From Cristatella mucedo (Eukaryota; Bryozoa; Phylactolaemata; Cristatellidae): a stretch of DNA of 64,000 bases. The DNA lies in contig WPIO01000010.1 in assembly GCA_009760855.2 (NCBI GenBank), forward strand, positions 4,743,501 to 4,807,500. The letters are read 5' to 3'. Position 1 is the first letter of the stretch; every line of letters begins with the position of its first letter. Positions 46,601 to 59,957 of the stretch are shown here, in pieces. A program made the translations under genes and the position numbers. The notes beneath the pieces are model-generated. The model had not been told where the DNA came from. It made no database searches and was given only the letters and a program-made list of their open reading frames with translations.

Positions 46601-49600
46601 GTCCCTGAACCCACTAGTCACAGTTTTCAGTCTTGTGGTTGCCCAGACAGTGGTGAACCACTGAAACAAAGCTGTTTCAAGCACTTTCTCCATCATATTC
46701 AGCTTCTTGGCGAGTTGCCACTCTTTATAATCTCCTTTATTTGTGGTCCGATGAAGATAACAGCTTTGACCTTTGCCCCCTTCCCAACAGCTGTGGAAAG
46801 GCAGAAGGACAGCTCATTTTCCCGAATGAAGAAGCTGGAAAAGTTGGCTACACTTTCTCTGACCTGTTGCTTTCATACTTTCATCGAACAAGTTCCAAAC
46901 CTTAAACCTAGATTCCAGAAGCTCAACATTGGACTTGCTAAGACTAGGGTCTCTAATCAGCTCGTTGAGTTCTTTCTGATTGTGGAAGTGAGACTTTCTC
47001 TTCTCAGCAGCATCTACGAAATTGAAATCTGGATCTGCAATATCTTCCTTGGTGTCTGGCTTGCCGCTCTCTCCTGAAGATGGAGGATCTTTATCCAGAG
47101 GCTGGGTGGGGATATGGAGTTCATGGCAGTATGGTGCTGGGACGATGGATGAAAGAACGTATGGATTCATGATAGGACATACGTGCTTGCCAGTTCGACG
47201 TTTAGAGGGGTCTGCCATGCAGAAGGTTGCTTTAAGTGGCAAGTTGGTTCACGCCATGTTCTTGGGATAGCAACATTAATGGCTTTCTTTTCTCCCCTTT
47301 ACCAGTCTGTCAACATATCAGAATTGTCTAAATAATAAAAAAAGATTTTTAACGTATTACCTACAGCTGCACAAGAAATAGCATCTAACGAGCAGCAATT
47401 GTTCACATTATCTTGTTCACCTTATCTCACCTTAAGCTTATCTCGATCCCCAAAAGGCATGCCGAAGCATGCTTTGTAGGCCTAGCACGTCATGACAGAC
47501 GCTTTCAAGGAGTAATTTTTTGCTATTGTCTTGATAAATTGTCCAGTTTATGTAGCAAAATGCATCTGCTAGGTATAATCAACTATTTGACGCTATGCCT
47601 ATGAAATGAGACTGTTCACTACTCTCTTTCTTTACAATAAAATAAACCGAAATGTATGCTTGAGACGCCTTTACAGTTACACTTCCGAGGATATTACTCT
47701 ACAGTGTGTCCACCTATGCCCCACTAAGTCGGGCAGCAGGACAATGCATGCTACGCGTGCCAACCTTATGTCAGCACTGTGCATAACAGCAAAACAAGAA
47801 AATTTCATATTATTGTCCTGGCCACGGAAGCTGAGTTTTTGTAGAACAGTGGTTACTTCCTATTAATTTTGGCATAATGGATTAGGACAACACTTTCTAC
47901 CATCAGAAAAATTGAAATCCGATACCTAGTGCTATTAAGAACCGGAAGTCGCAAGCTATGATTTACATGGCATAAAAGGCGATTCGGAGAGATGGTTTAG
48001 CAGTTGTATGCCATGCCTAGGGCTGCACACATACAGCCCTTCCGTGTCTTTGGAATATGCTACGCGACGTTAAAGACATCCTTGTAGCTGTGATATGGAC
48101 CTTCTTGATTGCTACTGTGTTCTTCTACCATGGGCATACAGGTATCCATGTGTATCGGTGCAGCATCTACAACTCGTTAGCTTTGAGATGCTAGCTCCTC
48201 AAGTATCAGTCACGTGGCTGCAAAGACAAGCACCCATTACGTGAGCTGCATGTGTGGCAAAAAGTTTAGTACAGCAGCCACTACAGTGCATTCGTAACAC
48301 GTCTTGTCATAAGTGCTAAATCATTGCTGAGGACTTAGTCACATTGTCTGCGACTACATAAGTTAACATTGTACTTGAAATACGGCTTTTGATCTTGACT
48401 GAAATAAGCCATGTAATGATCACGGCTACTTGAGTGATTGAAAGATGAAGTAGCTGTTTCCTCTGCCAAATTCAGAATTCGAAAGAGGACTCGCCTTCTG
48501 TAGTTAAGCGAATTATGGAGGAGTGCTTAATCAAAATTAAGCATGCTACACATAACTATTGTAACGAAATTAAGAAGATTGAGAGTCGAGTCTTATCCCA
48601 AATAGTTGTAACAGGCAATACTCGAAGCTGGCCAGCATCTTTTGGCATACGAACTTTTTTTTTATAAGAGAATCTGGCTATCTTGACGATGGAGGTATTT
48701 CAATATATGAAGCAGAAGTTAATTAAGTAACACTGACACTACTAAAAAGCTGGAACTTGACTGTGCAAATGACTGCAGCAAGAATGAACCTACTCTGACC
48801 ATGCTACATTTACTGGAATGGCATGTTGTCAAAGAAAATGGCTGTATGCTCAGTTCTGGGATGTGCTGGATGTACCCTGCCACACCGGCAGACTGTCTAT
48901 CTGAATGCAAGATAGACAAGACTGGATTGGCAAGACGATGATACAAAAGAATTATTCCCAGTTCCTGAATTACAACGACTATGAACTAGAGTAAAGTAAT
49001 TAAAATTAAAATCATTAATTTGCATAGCAACCTAGGAGAACTTAATCTCTATTCAGGCACTTTACATAAACCCCGCGGCTCGAGCCCACGACCTTGGTCG
49101 TTAAAGGCAAGCATCTTAACACTAGGCTACACCAGGGCATGCAATGACCTACGGTTAAGATCGAATACAAAGCGATCCTGGGTGATCGTAAATCGGCTGC
49201 ATGCCATGGCTGGTGCTGTGTGTATATAGCCTTTCTGTGGCTTTTGAATATACAGTTCTGCATTAACGACTTGGGACTTATCATTAAGGTATAGGCGTTC
49301 CTCTCCTACTGTCAGCATAGCTCAGCGTATCAGCACAAAATCTACGACTCCTGCACTCTTTGAGGTGCTAGCTCCACCTGAATCCTAATCGTTACAAGCA
49401 CTGCATTTTCGGCAAAGCACATTAGTTAAGGCGTCATTGCAGCAAGCTCATAACAACTGCAACCTTTTTCAGTTCCATCTAAAATTAAAAAGGGAGCCAG
49501 CCTCCCTAGAAAACCTGCTTGCCAAAGGTGCTCAGCCCGACAAGCCTCTGGCACGGCAGGCCCTCCACCGAAGCCTGGAAGCCACCAGGCGATGCGAAAT

Positions 49601-52600
49601 CCTGCTCGTCATAACGCAAGATTTAATATGGCATAATTACTATGCAAGAAAGGGACCGACCCAAAGCTTATCAAGAAAGATATAGCTGCTGGATACAACC
49701 AGCAAAGTGTGTGACGAATAGAAATGTCCCATTAGGCATGCTGCACCATTAGTGCATTTAACTCTTAAAATCCACGTCCTAAACAAATACTAGCTGATTA
49801 AACAGCATCTTTTGTATAGTAGCAGAAGAGCCTAGATGGCTATCACTACCCACGACCTCGGGACTAAGGTCATGAAAGACAACAACCTTAACTAGTGTGC
49901 CATCACGGCTCACCGTCCTGGTGGCCTAGTGACAGCAGCATAGATCCAGGACCAGGAGTGGTATCAGGTTCAAATCCTACAGGCAGTAAGGTATCTCGCG
50001 GTTCAATCTATGCGCACACTGGGGTGGTCTGCACCACTCAGCCTTTGTGGCATTGAGTGAGATAGAAGTTTGAAGGCATGCTGCAACAACGAGAACAATA
50101 ATCGTTTAGTGAACAAGCAGATCCGTATATCATGAGTTATCAACAGCTTTGTATGCTGTCACAAGATTAGACTTGAAATGAACGATTCGGGCAGCTGTTA
50201 TAAAATAACAGCACTAGTGTTTTGGTAGTTGTTTTTGCTATAAAAAACTTTATCTAATCAGTTGCTGTTTTGGTACACAGTCTAGTCATATTCCTTTACT
50301 AGTAGCTTATAGTGACCTTCTTAGGAATAATGACTTAATTAGAGCCTTTCTCCTCTAGCTCTGCGGGATCGTGTGGGCAGCATTTGATGCCTTTGACGTT
50401 CTTCTTGAGTGCACTAGCATCTTGCCTAGGTACAATTGGCACAGCAGTGCATTGTATGGGCCTAATCTTAGTAGGAGACTTCGAAGCACAGATGTCAATG
50501 GCCACATGCCAGATGGCGAACCTTTAAAGAATGTCAAACCCCAGACATCTTTTCCAAGCACATCCCCTTTTAAAAATCTTTACTCTCCGTCTTACCTATG
50601 TCATTTCTAAGCTGACGACACACAGCCCTGTCTGGTCTTTGATCCAAGCCGGCTTTTCGGCACTTCTATCCCTATCCCAACTTCGTTGTGGACTGCCTAG
50701 ATTGGCACGTGGATGGAAGCTAGTTTCCTTAAACTGAGTTACGAGAAGAGCTACCCAATAGCAGCAGGCAAACGTAATAACAATAATAATAATAATAAAA
50801 AGGAGCAGACATAGAGCCCGCAGAGCACTAAAGCTCTTTCTAGGCAAGTTGTATATGCTGTAAAGAAAGCATGGCAATACAGTTGGCAATAACATGCACA
50901 ACGTCACACACTTACGCACAAATGGGCAGACTCGCAAGGACCCAGCAAATGCTGTGAGGAATAAGTGTGTTTTAAGCATCTTTTTAAAAATCGTCAAGCC
51001 AGGGAATGTCGTACTGTCAGTCGGTAGTGAGTTGGAGAAACCTATTGTCACTTGAAAACTATATATCCTCACCTTCAAAATCAGCTCAAACAGATCTTCC
51101 CGGTAGCTTCGGCATGGAATCCGGGCATCCTATGTCAAAATGACAAGGTGCTGGATGTCCAAAACAGCTGTGCAGTCAGGGCTGCCTACTTTCAGTTAAA
51201 TAACAGTGAACATATTTGGCGTTCTTAGATAAATGCAACACCGCCAACTTAGCCCAAACATTTGTGATGCACTACCTAGACTGCTGTACCTCCCTCCTTG
51301 CAAGTCTTCATTCCAGTACAATGAGACGTTTCTTGCCTGTGCAATCAGATGTTCAAGGATGGTGCACAAATCGACAGCTATGCTAGCCAGTCATCAACAT
51401 CACAACTGCCACATTCCACCACTTCTCTCTCATATTCACTGACACCCCATCAAGCAGTGCGCCATCGACATGAACGTCCTGTACTTTGAGGGCTTAAATT
51501 AAGGTTGCCCACTTAAATTCTGAGCTATTTAGGCCTCGCACCATTTGCTCTTCTGACTGTAGTCGTATAGCTGTACCTCTAACGAGCCTCATCTCCTTTG
51601 GATACCGCACATTCAGTTTGTATTCAAACAAGCCTAAAACTACTCTCTGCCCACTGACACCTTGCGACGTCGTGCTCCTCACAGTGCATGCTTCATCCAC
51701 ACGAATCCTTCTTGCTGTGCATATGCATTCTATAATTGCATCTGTGTTGTCACTAATCCGTTTGCATGCCCTCTTTTCACCCGTGTCAAAGGCCTAGAAG
51801 GACATCTAGTTCTCTTGCGGTGCTACGCAAACGCTATGAATATAATCATTGAAGGAGCCTGCGCAAACACCTGACTATCCCTGGCAAGTCGAACGCTCAG
51901 GAATGACTGCTTAGTTAATTGCAACGTCTGGAGTGCAATGATGCCAATCAACTGGAGCCAAGTGGCAGCAAACCAACGAGACGGCTCTGTCGGCACTCGA
52001 TGCTGAGCAAGCTCAGCTGCTGTCCATGGCCATATGCCAGAAAAAAGGCAAGACCGAACACAACACTGCACACAAAATATAGAAAAAGTCCAACTGACGA
52101 CCGAAGCAGACGAAACGATCTATATAAGTATGTAAAGCAACGAGCGCCACTAGCCACGAAGCTGGGCTGAAATCGGGATTTGCAGTGCAACGACAGAGCT
52201 GCACTGGGTATGCACGAACATCGTGCACATCGTGGCTCCGACGAGAGGATGCAGGATACAGCTGCCAGGATTCCAGCAAAAATCTGCCATTTGGCTGATA
52301 AGCAAAGGAAAGAAACCACGTCTGTCTGCCACGTTTGAGCAATTCCAAAGGTGTCCGGTCAGCAATGCAAACAATAGCGAGCTTTATCAAAATCATGGAC
52401 GGCTAGCAACATTGACCTCCACAAATCAGATGTGCTGATTATTTGCTTTTTCCCCATACGGCCAATGCCAGCAGAGAAACACAAGACGCACGACAATGCC
52501 AGCCGACTCTCTTCCTCTAGCCAAGAAATCTCATCTGTGTGCCTTCAAAAAGAACTTCGCACAATCATTTTATCGACAGCAGTTTTGGTTGGCAGCGCAG

Positions 52601-55600
52601 CTGCAGAGGCCCCTACTCGGACGACGGAAAAGACTGGCTTGAGGTCCACCCAATGCGGCGAGCTTCCACTTGCGCACTTCATTCTGGCTCGTGCTATACG
52701 ATACACACGAAACACATCTGCTCGTGACCGGAACTGCTGGGCTCTCATGCTATCGCTTCAACGACATGCTCCTCCTTGGGCCACAACTACCCATCCGACA
52801 GCGATACAACTTCTTCTGATTGCAGTGTAGCTACCGAATTTCCGGCTTGCTTTTGCCTAGCAAGAAGGCCAGCAGATAAGGTCGGTGTCTGTCAATATAG
52901 ATAGACAGGGTCAGAAGTCCATTCCTCAAGTAGTAGCACTCTCTCTGGACTCCTGCTCCTCAATAATAATCCCATGGAACTCATCTCCCTCAATTCCATT
53001 AAACACATCAATGTCTACATTAGAGGCCACGAATGTAATTATCATGAAATTAATCATCAAATTCCCAGTCAAAGAAGACAACTAGTCCTGTAAACCATAT
53101 TTCCACTGTCTTACTTCTACGTTGCATAGATCTGCTTCTGCCATGCATAACTAACAGGTCATGCCCCCACCTTTCAAAAAGGCTACAGTTAGGCCACTAA
53201 TTAAGAAAGCAACACTAGACCAAGAGAACTTAAGCAACTTCTGCCCAGTCTCCCGTCTAATAATAATAATAATTATAATAATGCACTTGATAAAGCGCCC
53301 TCAGAGAACTCAATCTCTCTCTAGGCGCTTTACATTTGCTGCAAAGGGAAACGCAATTGAATGGTGAGTAATATCATGCTTGATAAACAACATGAATAAC
53401 ATGGTTAGGGGTGACATGCACAGGGTCAGCATGCAAATGTGGTTAGTGGCAGCCATGCACAGTGTCAGCACGCATAAACACGTGAAGGACGAATCACAGG
53501 GACCCACTAAATATTGTCCTAAATAGGTGTGTTTACAAGTTCTTTTTCAATGTAGTCAAGTCAGGGGATGTTCTGACGCAAGTCGAGAGTGAGTTCCAGG
53601 CTTTGGGAGCATACGAACTAAATGCACGGTCTCCAAAGGATTTGAGGTTTGTACGAGGTATTGGTAGACTGTTGGATTCCAAAAAGTGGGTGGTAAGATG
53701 CTTGGCCTGGTGGGGGAGTAGATCTGAGAGATAGGCTGGAGCCAAAGAATGAAGTGACCTAAAAGTGGTCGAAAAAACCTTGAAGCCGATCCGTTGCTTG
53801 ACTGGTAGCCAGTGCAGGTGGGCGAGAAGTGGTGTGATGTGGCAACTGCTACGCTCACGACAGACAAGCCTAGCTGTGGAGTTTTGCACCAGCTGTAATC
53901 GCCTGATTGCACATGCCGGTAGACCAGCAAGGAGTGAGCTACAGAAGTCAAGACGGGATATCACAAATGCATGGACCAACTTAGACATGGTGTCCTTATC
54001 TACTATATTGTTCCTATCAAAGACACTTATGCGTGCTGACACCGCTGCATGCTGCCACTGACCACACTTGCATGCTGACCCTGTCCATGTCACTCCTAAC
54101 CATGTTATTCTTGTTGTTTATCAAGCATGATACCACTCACCATTCAATCGTGTTTCCCTTTGCAGCAAATGTAAAGCGCCTAGAGAGAGATTGAGTTATC
54201 TGAGGGCGCTTTATCAAGTGCATTATCATTATTATTATTATTAGATTGGAACGAGTTTCGGCCGACCAGCTGAACTCTTAAATTGAAACTTTAAACCCAG
54301 AATGTTCCAGCCTGGTTTTAGAGCTAGTCACTCCACCGAGTCAGCGGTGCTTCGGGTGTATGTAGGCAGACTGAGGTAAAATCTCGTTACTTGTTCTGCT
54401 TGCTTTTTCGGCAGTGTTCGATTTAATTGATAACAGAATCCTTCTAGAGGGCCTCTCATCTCGCCTGGCCATCAATTACACTGCACTGTAATGGTTCAGA
54501 ACCTATCTCAGAGGGAGACTCCACAGAGTATTAAATGTGAACGGACAAAGGCCATCCGAGGAACCACTGAAGTACGGGATACCTCAAGGCTCTGCGCTTG
54601 GTTGGCTTCTGTTCATAATTTACACTCTCCCTCTATCTGAGGTGATCACCAAGCACAATCCAGGCTTTCACATATATGCAGATGAACACTTAGTTGTACT
54701 ATCGCTTCTTTGATCCTTCCCAGCCCTCCTGCATGTCGAACTTTCTTAACTCACTTGATGCATGTATTGCTGACATACACACATGGATGGCAGCAAACTG
54801 TCTCAAATTCGATGACAATAAAACAAACTAATTAGTCATGGGCAGATCAAGGGTGACTCGGAAATGGGAAAGCTTAACGCTCAAAATCGGTTCTGCAAGC
54901 ATGTCTCCTGCTGAATCTGCACGAAATCTAGGTGTCCTATTTCAAAGTGATTTTCCATTAGACGACCACATCAGCTTCACAGTCAAGTCTGCCTACTCTC
55001 AGCTACATAGGATTGCCAACTTTCAAAATTGATTAGACAGGGATACCACATCTAAGTTGGTCCACACATTTGTGACATCTCGTCTTGACTTCTGTAATGC
55101 ACTGCTTACTGGTCTACTGGCCTGTGTAATCAGGTGCTTACAGCTGGTACAAAACTCTGCAGCTACGCTTGTCTGTCGTGAGCATAGCAGTCGCCACATC
55201 TCACCGACCTGCACTAGCTCTCAGTCATGCAACACATCAACTCCAAAGTTTTGTCACTCACTTTTAGTTCTTTTTATTCTCTGGTTCCAGCCTAACTCTC
55301 AGAACTGCACCCCACCAGGCTAGGTATCGCACCACCTGCTCTCCTGACTAAAGTCGTTTGGCTGTGCCTCAGAACAACCACAGATCCTTAGGAGACCGTA
55401 TCTTTAGTTCATATGCTCCCAAAGGCTGGAACTCACTCCAGACATCACAACATTCCCTGAATTGACGAAATTTAAAAAGAAGCTAAAACGCACCTGTTTA
55501 TCACAGCATTCAGCGGGTCTGTGTGATTCGTTCTGTGTGTGCTCACGCATGCTGACACTATAAATGCTACCACTAACCATATTTTAAATGTTGACACTGA

Positions 55601-57617
55601 GCATCTCACCTAAAATGTTGTGCTTGTGGATATTTTGCATGCTACCACTAATCACTTGATCATGCTTCCTTTACGGTACATGTAAAGTGCCTATTAAGCA
55701 ATTAAGTTCTCTGAGGGTGCTATATTATCATTATTATTATTATTGCTATTATTATTATTATTATTATTACTACTATAGCCACAACCTTTTTCCTGGCCTT
55801 CACTCATATCACTTCATATGTGAACACAATTTTTAAAGCCAAATTTGCAGGTTGAAATAAAATACAACTGAAGAAGTGAACTGTGCAAAGAAAATACAAG
55901 AGAAGAGAACAGCCCTATCTTGCAGCCGTGTGTGGATTTTGATGCACCCTCATCCTCAGTCAGTGTGTAGCATTAGCTCAAATACGAATGTGAATGAACT
56001 CCAGCTTTCCCAAAACTACAGCCACGAGAATAGCAGCGCTGGACAGTAAAGAGGTGCCGCAGTGCAAGCCCCGAAAAGCTGAGAGCAAAAACCCTAGCAA
56101 CAGTGCCACTGGTGGCAGCATTGACTGTCGGGTCATTCCTTGCATTTGCCGATATAGTTTTCGTTTGATCTGAAATGAATGAATGAAAATTTTTTCGTTG
56201 GGTGCATGAATTCTTGCTTTGCCTATTTGAATCCTTACATTACCCACCTACTGCTGTCATAAAAGACTTTCTATACAAAGCCGAGGTGGTATGGCTTCAA
56301 GCCAGTCTTGAAGGCTTATTCTGGGCTTGCCAGAACCACACATCAAGTGGGTGTGTAAGTAGACTCTCGAAAGCAGTAAGTCAGCCGATGCTTTTTGCCT
56401 GACTTTAAACTCTTTTTTCGGTACACTATTGCTCACACAACATAAGCTAAGACTTTGCGAACATTTCATGGGGATCCTTAATTACCTGGTCTATCAGAAA
56501 ATTCAATTAGATGATTTTAGTTATAAGCCGATCGTTGATATGTTCCATTGCCTCGAACCATTTCAGATCCATGGCTGCACATACAAATTGGGCCGTTTTT
56601 CAAACATTAATAATAATACATTTGATAAAGCACCCTCAGAGACTCAATCTCTTTCTAGGCACTTTATATTTGCTGCCAAGGAAGCACGATCGAATGGTTA
56701 TTGGTAGCATTCTCAATAAACAACAAGAATAACATAGTTAAGGGTGACATGCACAGAGTCAGCATGCAAGTGTGGTTAGTGGCAGCATGCACTGTGCCAG
56801 CATGCATAAGCACATAAAGAACGAATCACAGAGACCCACTAAATGCTGTGATAAATAGGTGTTTTTAGTTTCTTTTCAAATGTGGTCAAGTCAGGAGATG
56901 TCGTGATGCAAGTTGGGAGTGAGTTCCAGGCTTTAGGAGTACACAAACTAAAGGCACGGTCTCCAAAATATTTGAGGTTTGAATGAGGCATAGGTAAACA
57001 GTTAGATTCCAAAAATCAGGTGGTAAAATGCTTAGCCTGGTAGGGGAGTAGATCTGATAGGTAGGCTGGAGCCAAACATGAAGGGACCTGAAAGGGAGTG
57101 ACAAAACCTTGAAACTTGTCAAAATGTTTGGCAAATCGTCGTCTTCCCTTAAGGACAATCCCTAGCCCAAAGAATCTTTGCATGCAATTATCTTCCAAAA
57201 GCCGTGACTATGTCAACGGCAGAAAGAGGGCCTCTAAAACTGCAAAAGACGGTAATTTAGTGTTTTGGCGCACTGCAAGCATACCTAATCGATGAAATAC
57301 ACCATTTGCCCATATATTACTTTGTGATACTACTTCTACCTTGCGATATCATTTTGGTAGCCCGAAGTTTGCTACACATTACAGCTTCCATTGGTTCATG
57401 ATAAGTTTCGAGGTGACTTATTTTTTAGGTGAGTATATTATAAATACGTTAAGGGGTTTTGGGATGTAGGGTTTAAGGCTTTCTACATGCATAGTGGCCA
57501 GAAATAGCAGACAGAGCAAAATGGCGAGTGTGACCCTAGCTGGTATGACCACTATGCCCATACCAAAAAACACTTTTGAAACTGTATGGTGGGGAAATGC
57601 ACTTTGGTGCACATCAG

Positions 57618-57709
<92 letters not shown>

Positions 57710-59865
57710 GCTATCTATCTATCTATCTATCTATCTATTTATCTCTCTCTCACTAACTCACTCACTCACTTCGTCCCCCCTCTCTTCCTCTGCCATTTTC
57801 AGGTGGCTGACCGGAACTGCTTTTCTGTTGCATGCTAAGAATCTGAGACATCTATTGGGGTCGCAGTCTCAAACTAGGGTAGCTAGGTAGGAGAGAACCT
57901 GACTCGTGCGAATTCTCTGGACGACGAGAAGAAGCATCTTGAACCCAATTTGCTGTTCAATGGGAAGGCAATGGTACGACAAATTGAACTTTCGCACTTG
58001 TCGACAAGTAGGCAGCCCAGTTCCAAACGGTCTGCTGAGGCTTTAATGATATCTCGGGCAACCTGCCACGGTGCAAATTACAGTAATCAGATTTTGACTT
58101 GACCGGTATACAGTCTTGCCACTAGGTCACAAAGCAATCAAGATGTCCCCTGATGTCGGCATTGTGAAGCAGCTGCAGTGCTGCGGAGTCGGGTGTGTTT
58201 TGGATAACGAGCTAGAAACCAAGCTCGAGTATAAACAAAAACCTGCTCACGAGCTCTGTGTGGAATGAACTGCAGATTTTGACCAAGGTGGCCATCGTCG
58301 CATGGTACGACAGAGAAAAAGACCGAGAGGGCCACTTGAGCGCCGACGATGATTAGCCAGAAGGAGTCGCCCATACCACCCGAACCACTTTCTGCAGCAG
58401 TCTGAAAAAGCAAGTCGGGTCGACAGCCCGTGCGGCTGCACATCTTAGACTGACAATAGCCCAGCGAGTGCTTCAAATTCACTCCATCTTGCCACACAGT
58501 AAGTCGCTGAGACTGAAGTGAATTTGTTCTCATTCGAGGACCATTTATCGTATTGCTGCTGCAACGAAGGATGTCTGAGCACTAGACTTCTGATTTCAAA
58601 GTAAATGCTATGCTACCTTCAACTATAAAGTGCAGCTTTAGAAGCATGTAGCACTGGCAAAAAGCTTTCCTGGCAGTGAATTAACCCAGTATCCGCATAA
58701 ACAGCAGCCCTGTGTGGTTAGGGGCTACAAAGAGACATTCCTGTCTAGTCAAAATCTTACTGGCTAGGCAGAAACAGCTGGATCTGAATAATTCCATGAC
58801 GAGTACTGCTGAACTTGAGTATCGATGTATCCGTCTCTTGCAAACGTATGCCAGTAAAAAGCTTTAATGGCAGGTCGACTACGTTTCCACAAGCTTTGCC
58901 AAGGGGAGTCGATGCAGCATGACAGCTTCTTCAAGGTCAATTATAAAGTGTGGAGCAAAGATATGCAGTAGTCTAATTTCTGAAAGATAACGTCGTCATG
59001 CCTTTTCGATGCAGGATCTAGAGTAAGAGGAAATCTGACACCTAAATATAGTGCAAACCACCTGCCCCTCCCCTGTCACTAACCATCAGAAGACACCACC
59101 GACGGCCCCTGTGAATGTGCAACAGATTGCACTGAGTTCGCCAGGATGCACGTGGGTGCGTACAGAAGACATGCCTCTCGCCTGCCTGGGCTTGTTCCAC
59201 GCTTCTTTCGCACTCACTTCCCGCGAGGCTCAAGCAGAGCATGAGCTAGGAAAGGGAAAAAGCATGTAACTGTGCTACAGGGCTGTGCTGGCATCATATT
59301 TAACTTGGGCAATGGACTTAGCCTTGCCACTTCAAACTAGAGGCATCCTGCACTCTGTTCATGCAGGGTGAGACTGGTTTAAGTTAACCGCCAGTTGTTG
59401 GGGGCCTTCCTACCACAGGTCTTGCTTAAAAAAAGCCACTTTCAGGCCTTGTGCAGCAGTGGGCAATACTGCCGAGGTCATCACGTGCCTTCGGCAGTTG
59501 TTTACCTTTCTGGACTACACCACACACGACCCTATCCACCGCCAAGAAATGCAGGCGATGAGCTACAGCTCCTAGTGTACCGCCTGAGCTGTGACAGGAG
59601 TCCCCTGCCAATCTGTGACAGGCAGACATCTGCTGGCAACACTAATGATTCTCTAGAAGTGCACTGGTCGTAATGAGCTGTCAGGTGCAGCCTCGTGCTG
59701 GCTGCTCGTGGGTCTGCCTGTCTGTGTCTACCTAAGAGCAGTCATCGACAAACTCGCACCCTACCATCTCTCCTCCTCTTCCGTACGAGTCTGTGAGTGC
59801 ACACACGTGCATATATACGAAAACTTGTGCATGCACGCACATACACAAGTGTGCATTATGCTCTC

Positions 59866-59957
<92 letters not shown>

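Larger units (their letters stand above)
53085..55745 (+). mobile_element. Composite LINE: outer + copy with two nested LINE 3' ends
   Basis: Outer copy part 1 (53085-53260) reads PPFKKATVRPLIKKATLDQE and NLSNFCPVS. Part 2 (54243-55745) resumes with ERVSADQLNS, then EEPLKYGIPQGSALGWLLF, FHIYADEHL (decayed catalytic box), LGVLFQSDFPLDDHISFTVK, the C-terminal block and the 3' tail with (ATT)n to 55770. The interval 53261-54242 is inserted. Confidence 0.85.

Noticed and set aside
59395-59673. 92-codon + frame and its - strand partner
   Set aside because: No family features, no TRAPPC9 landmark, and both strands open to a similar extent.
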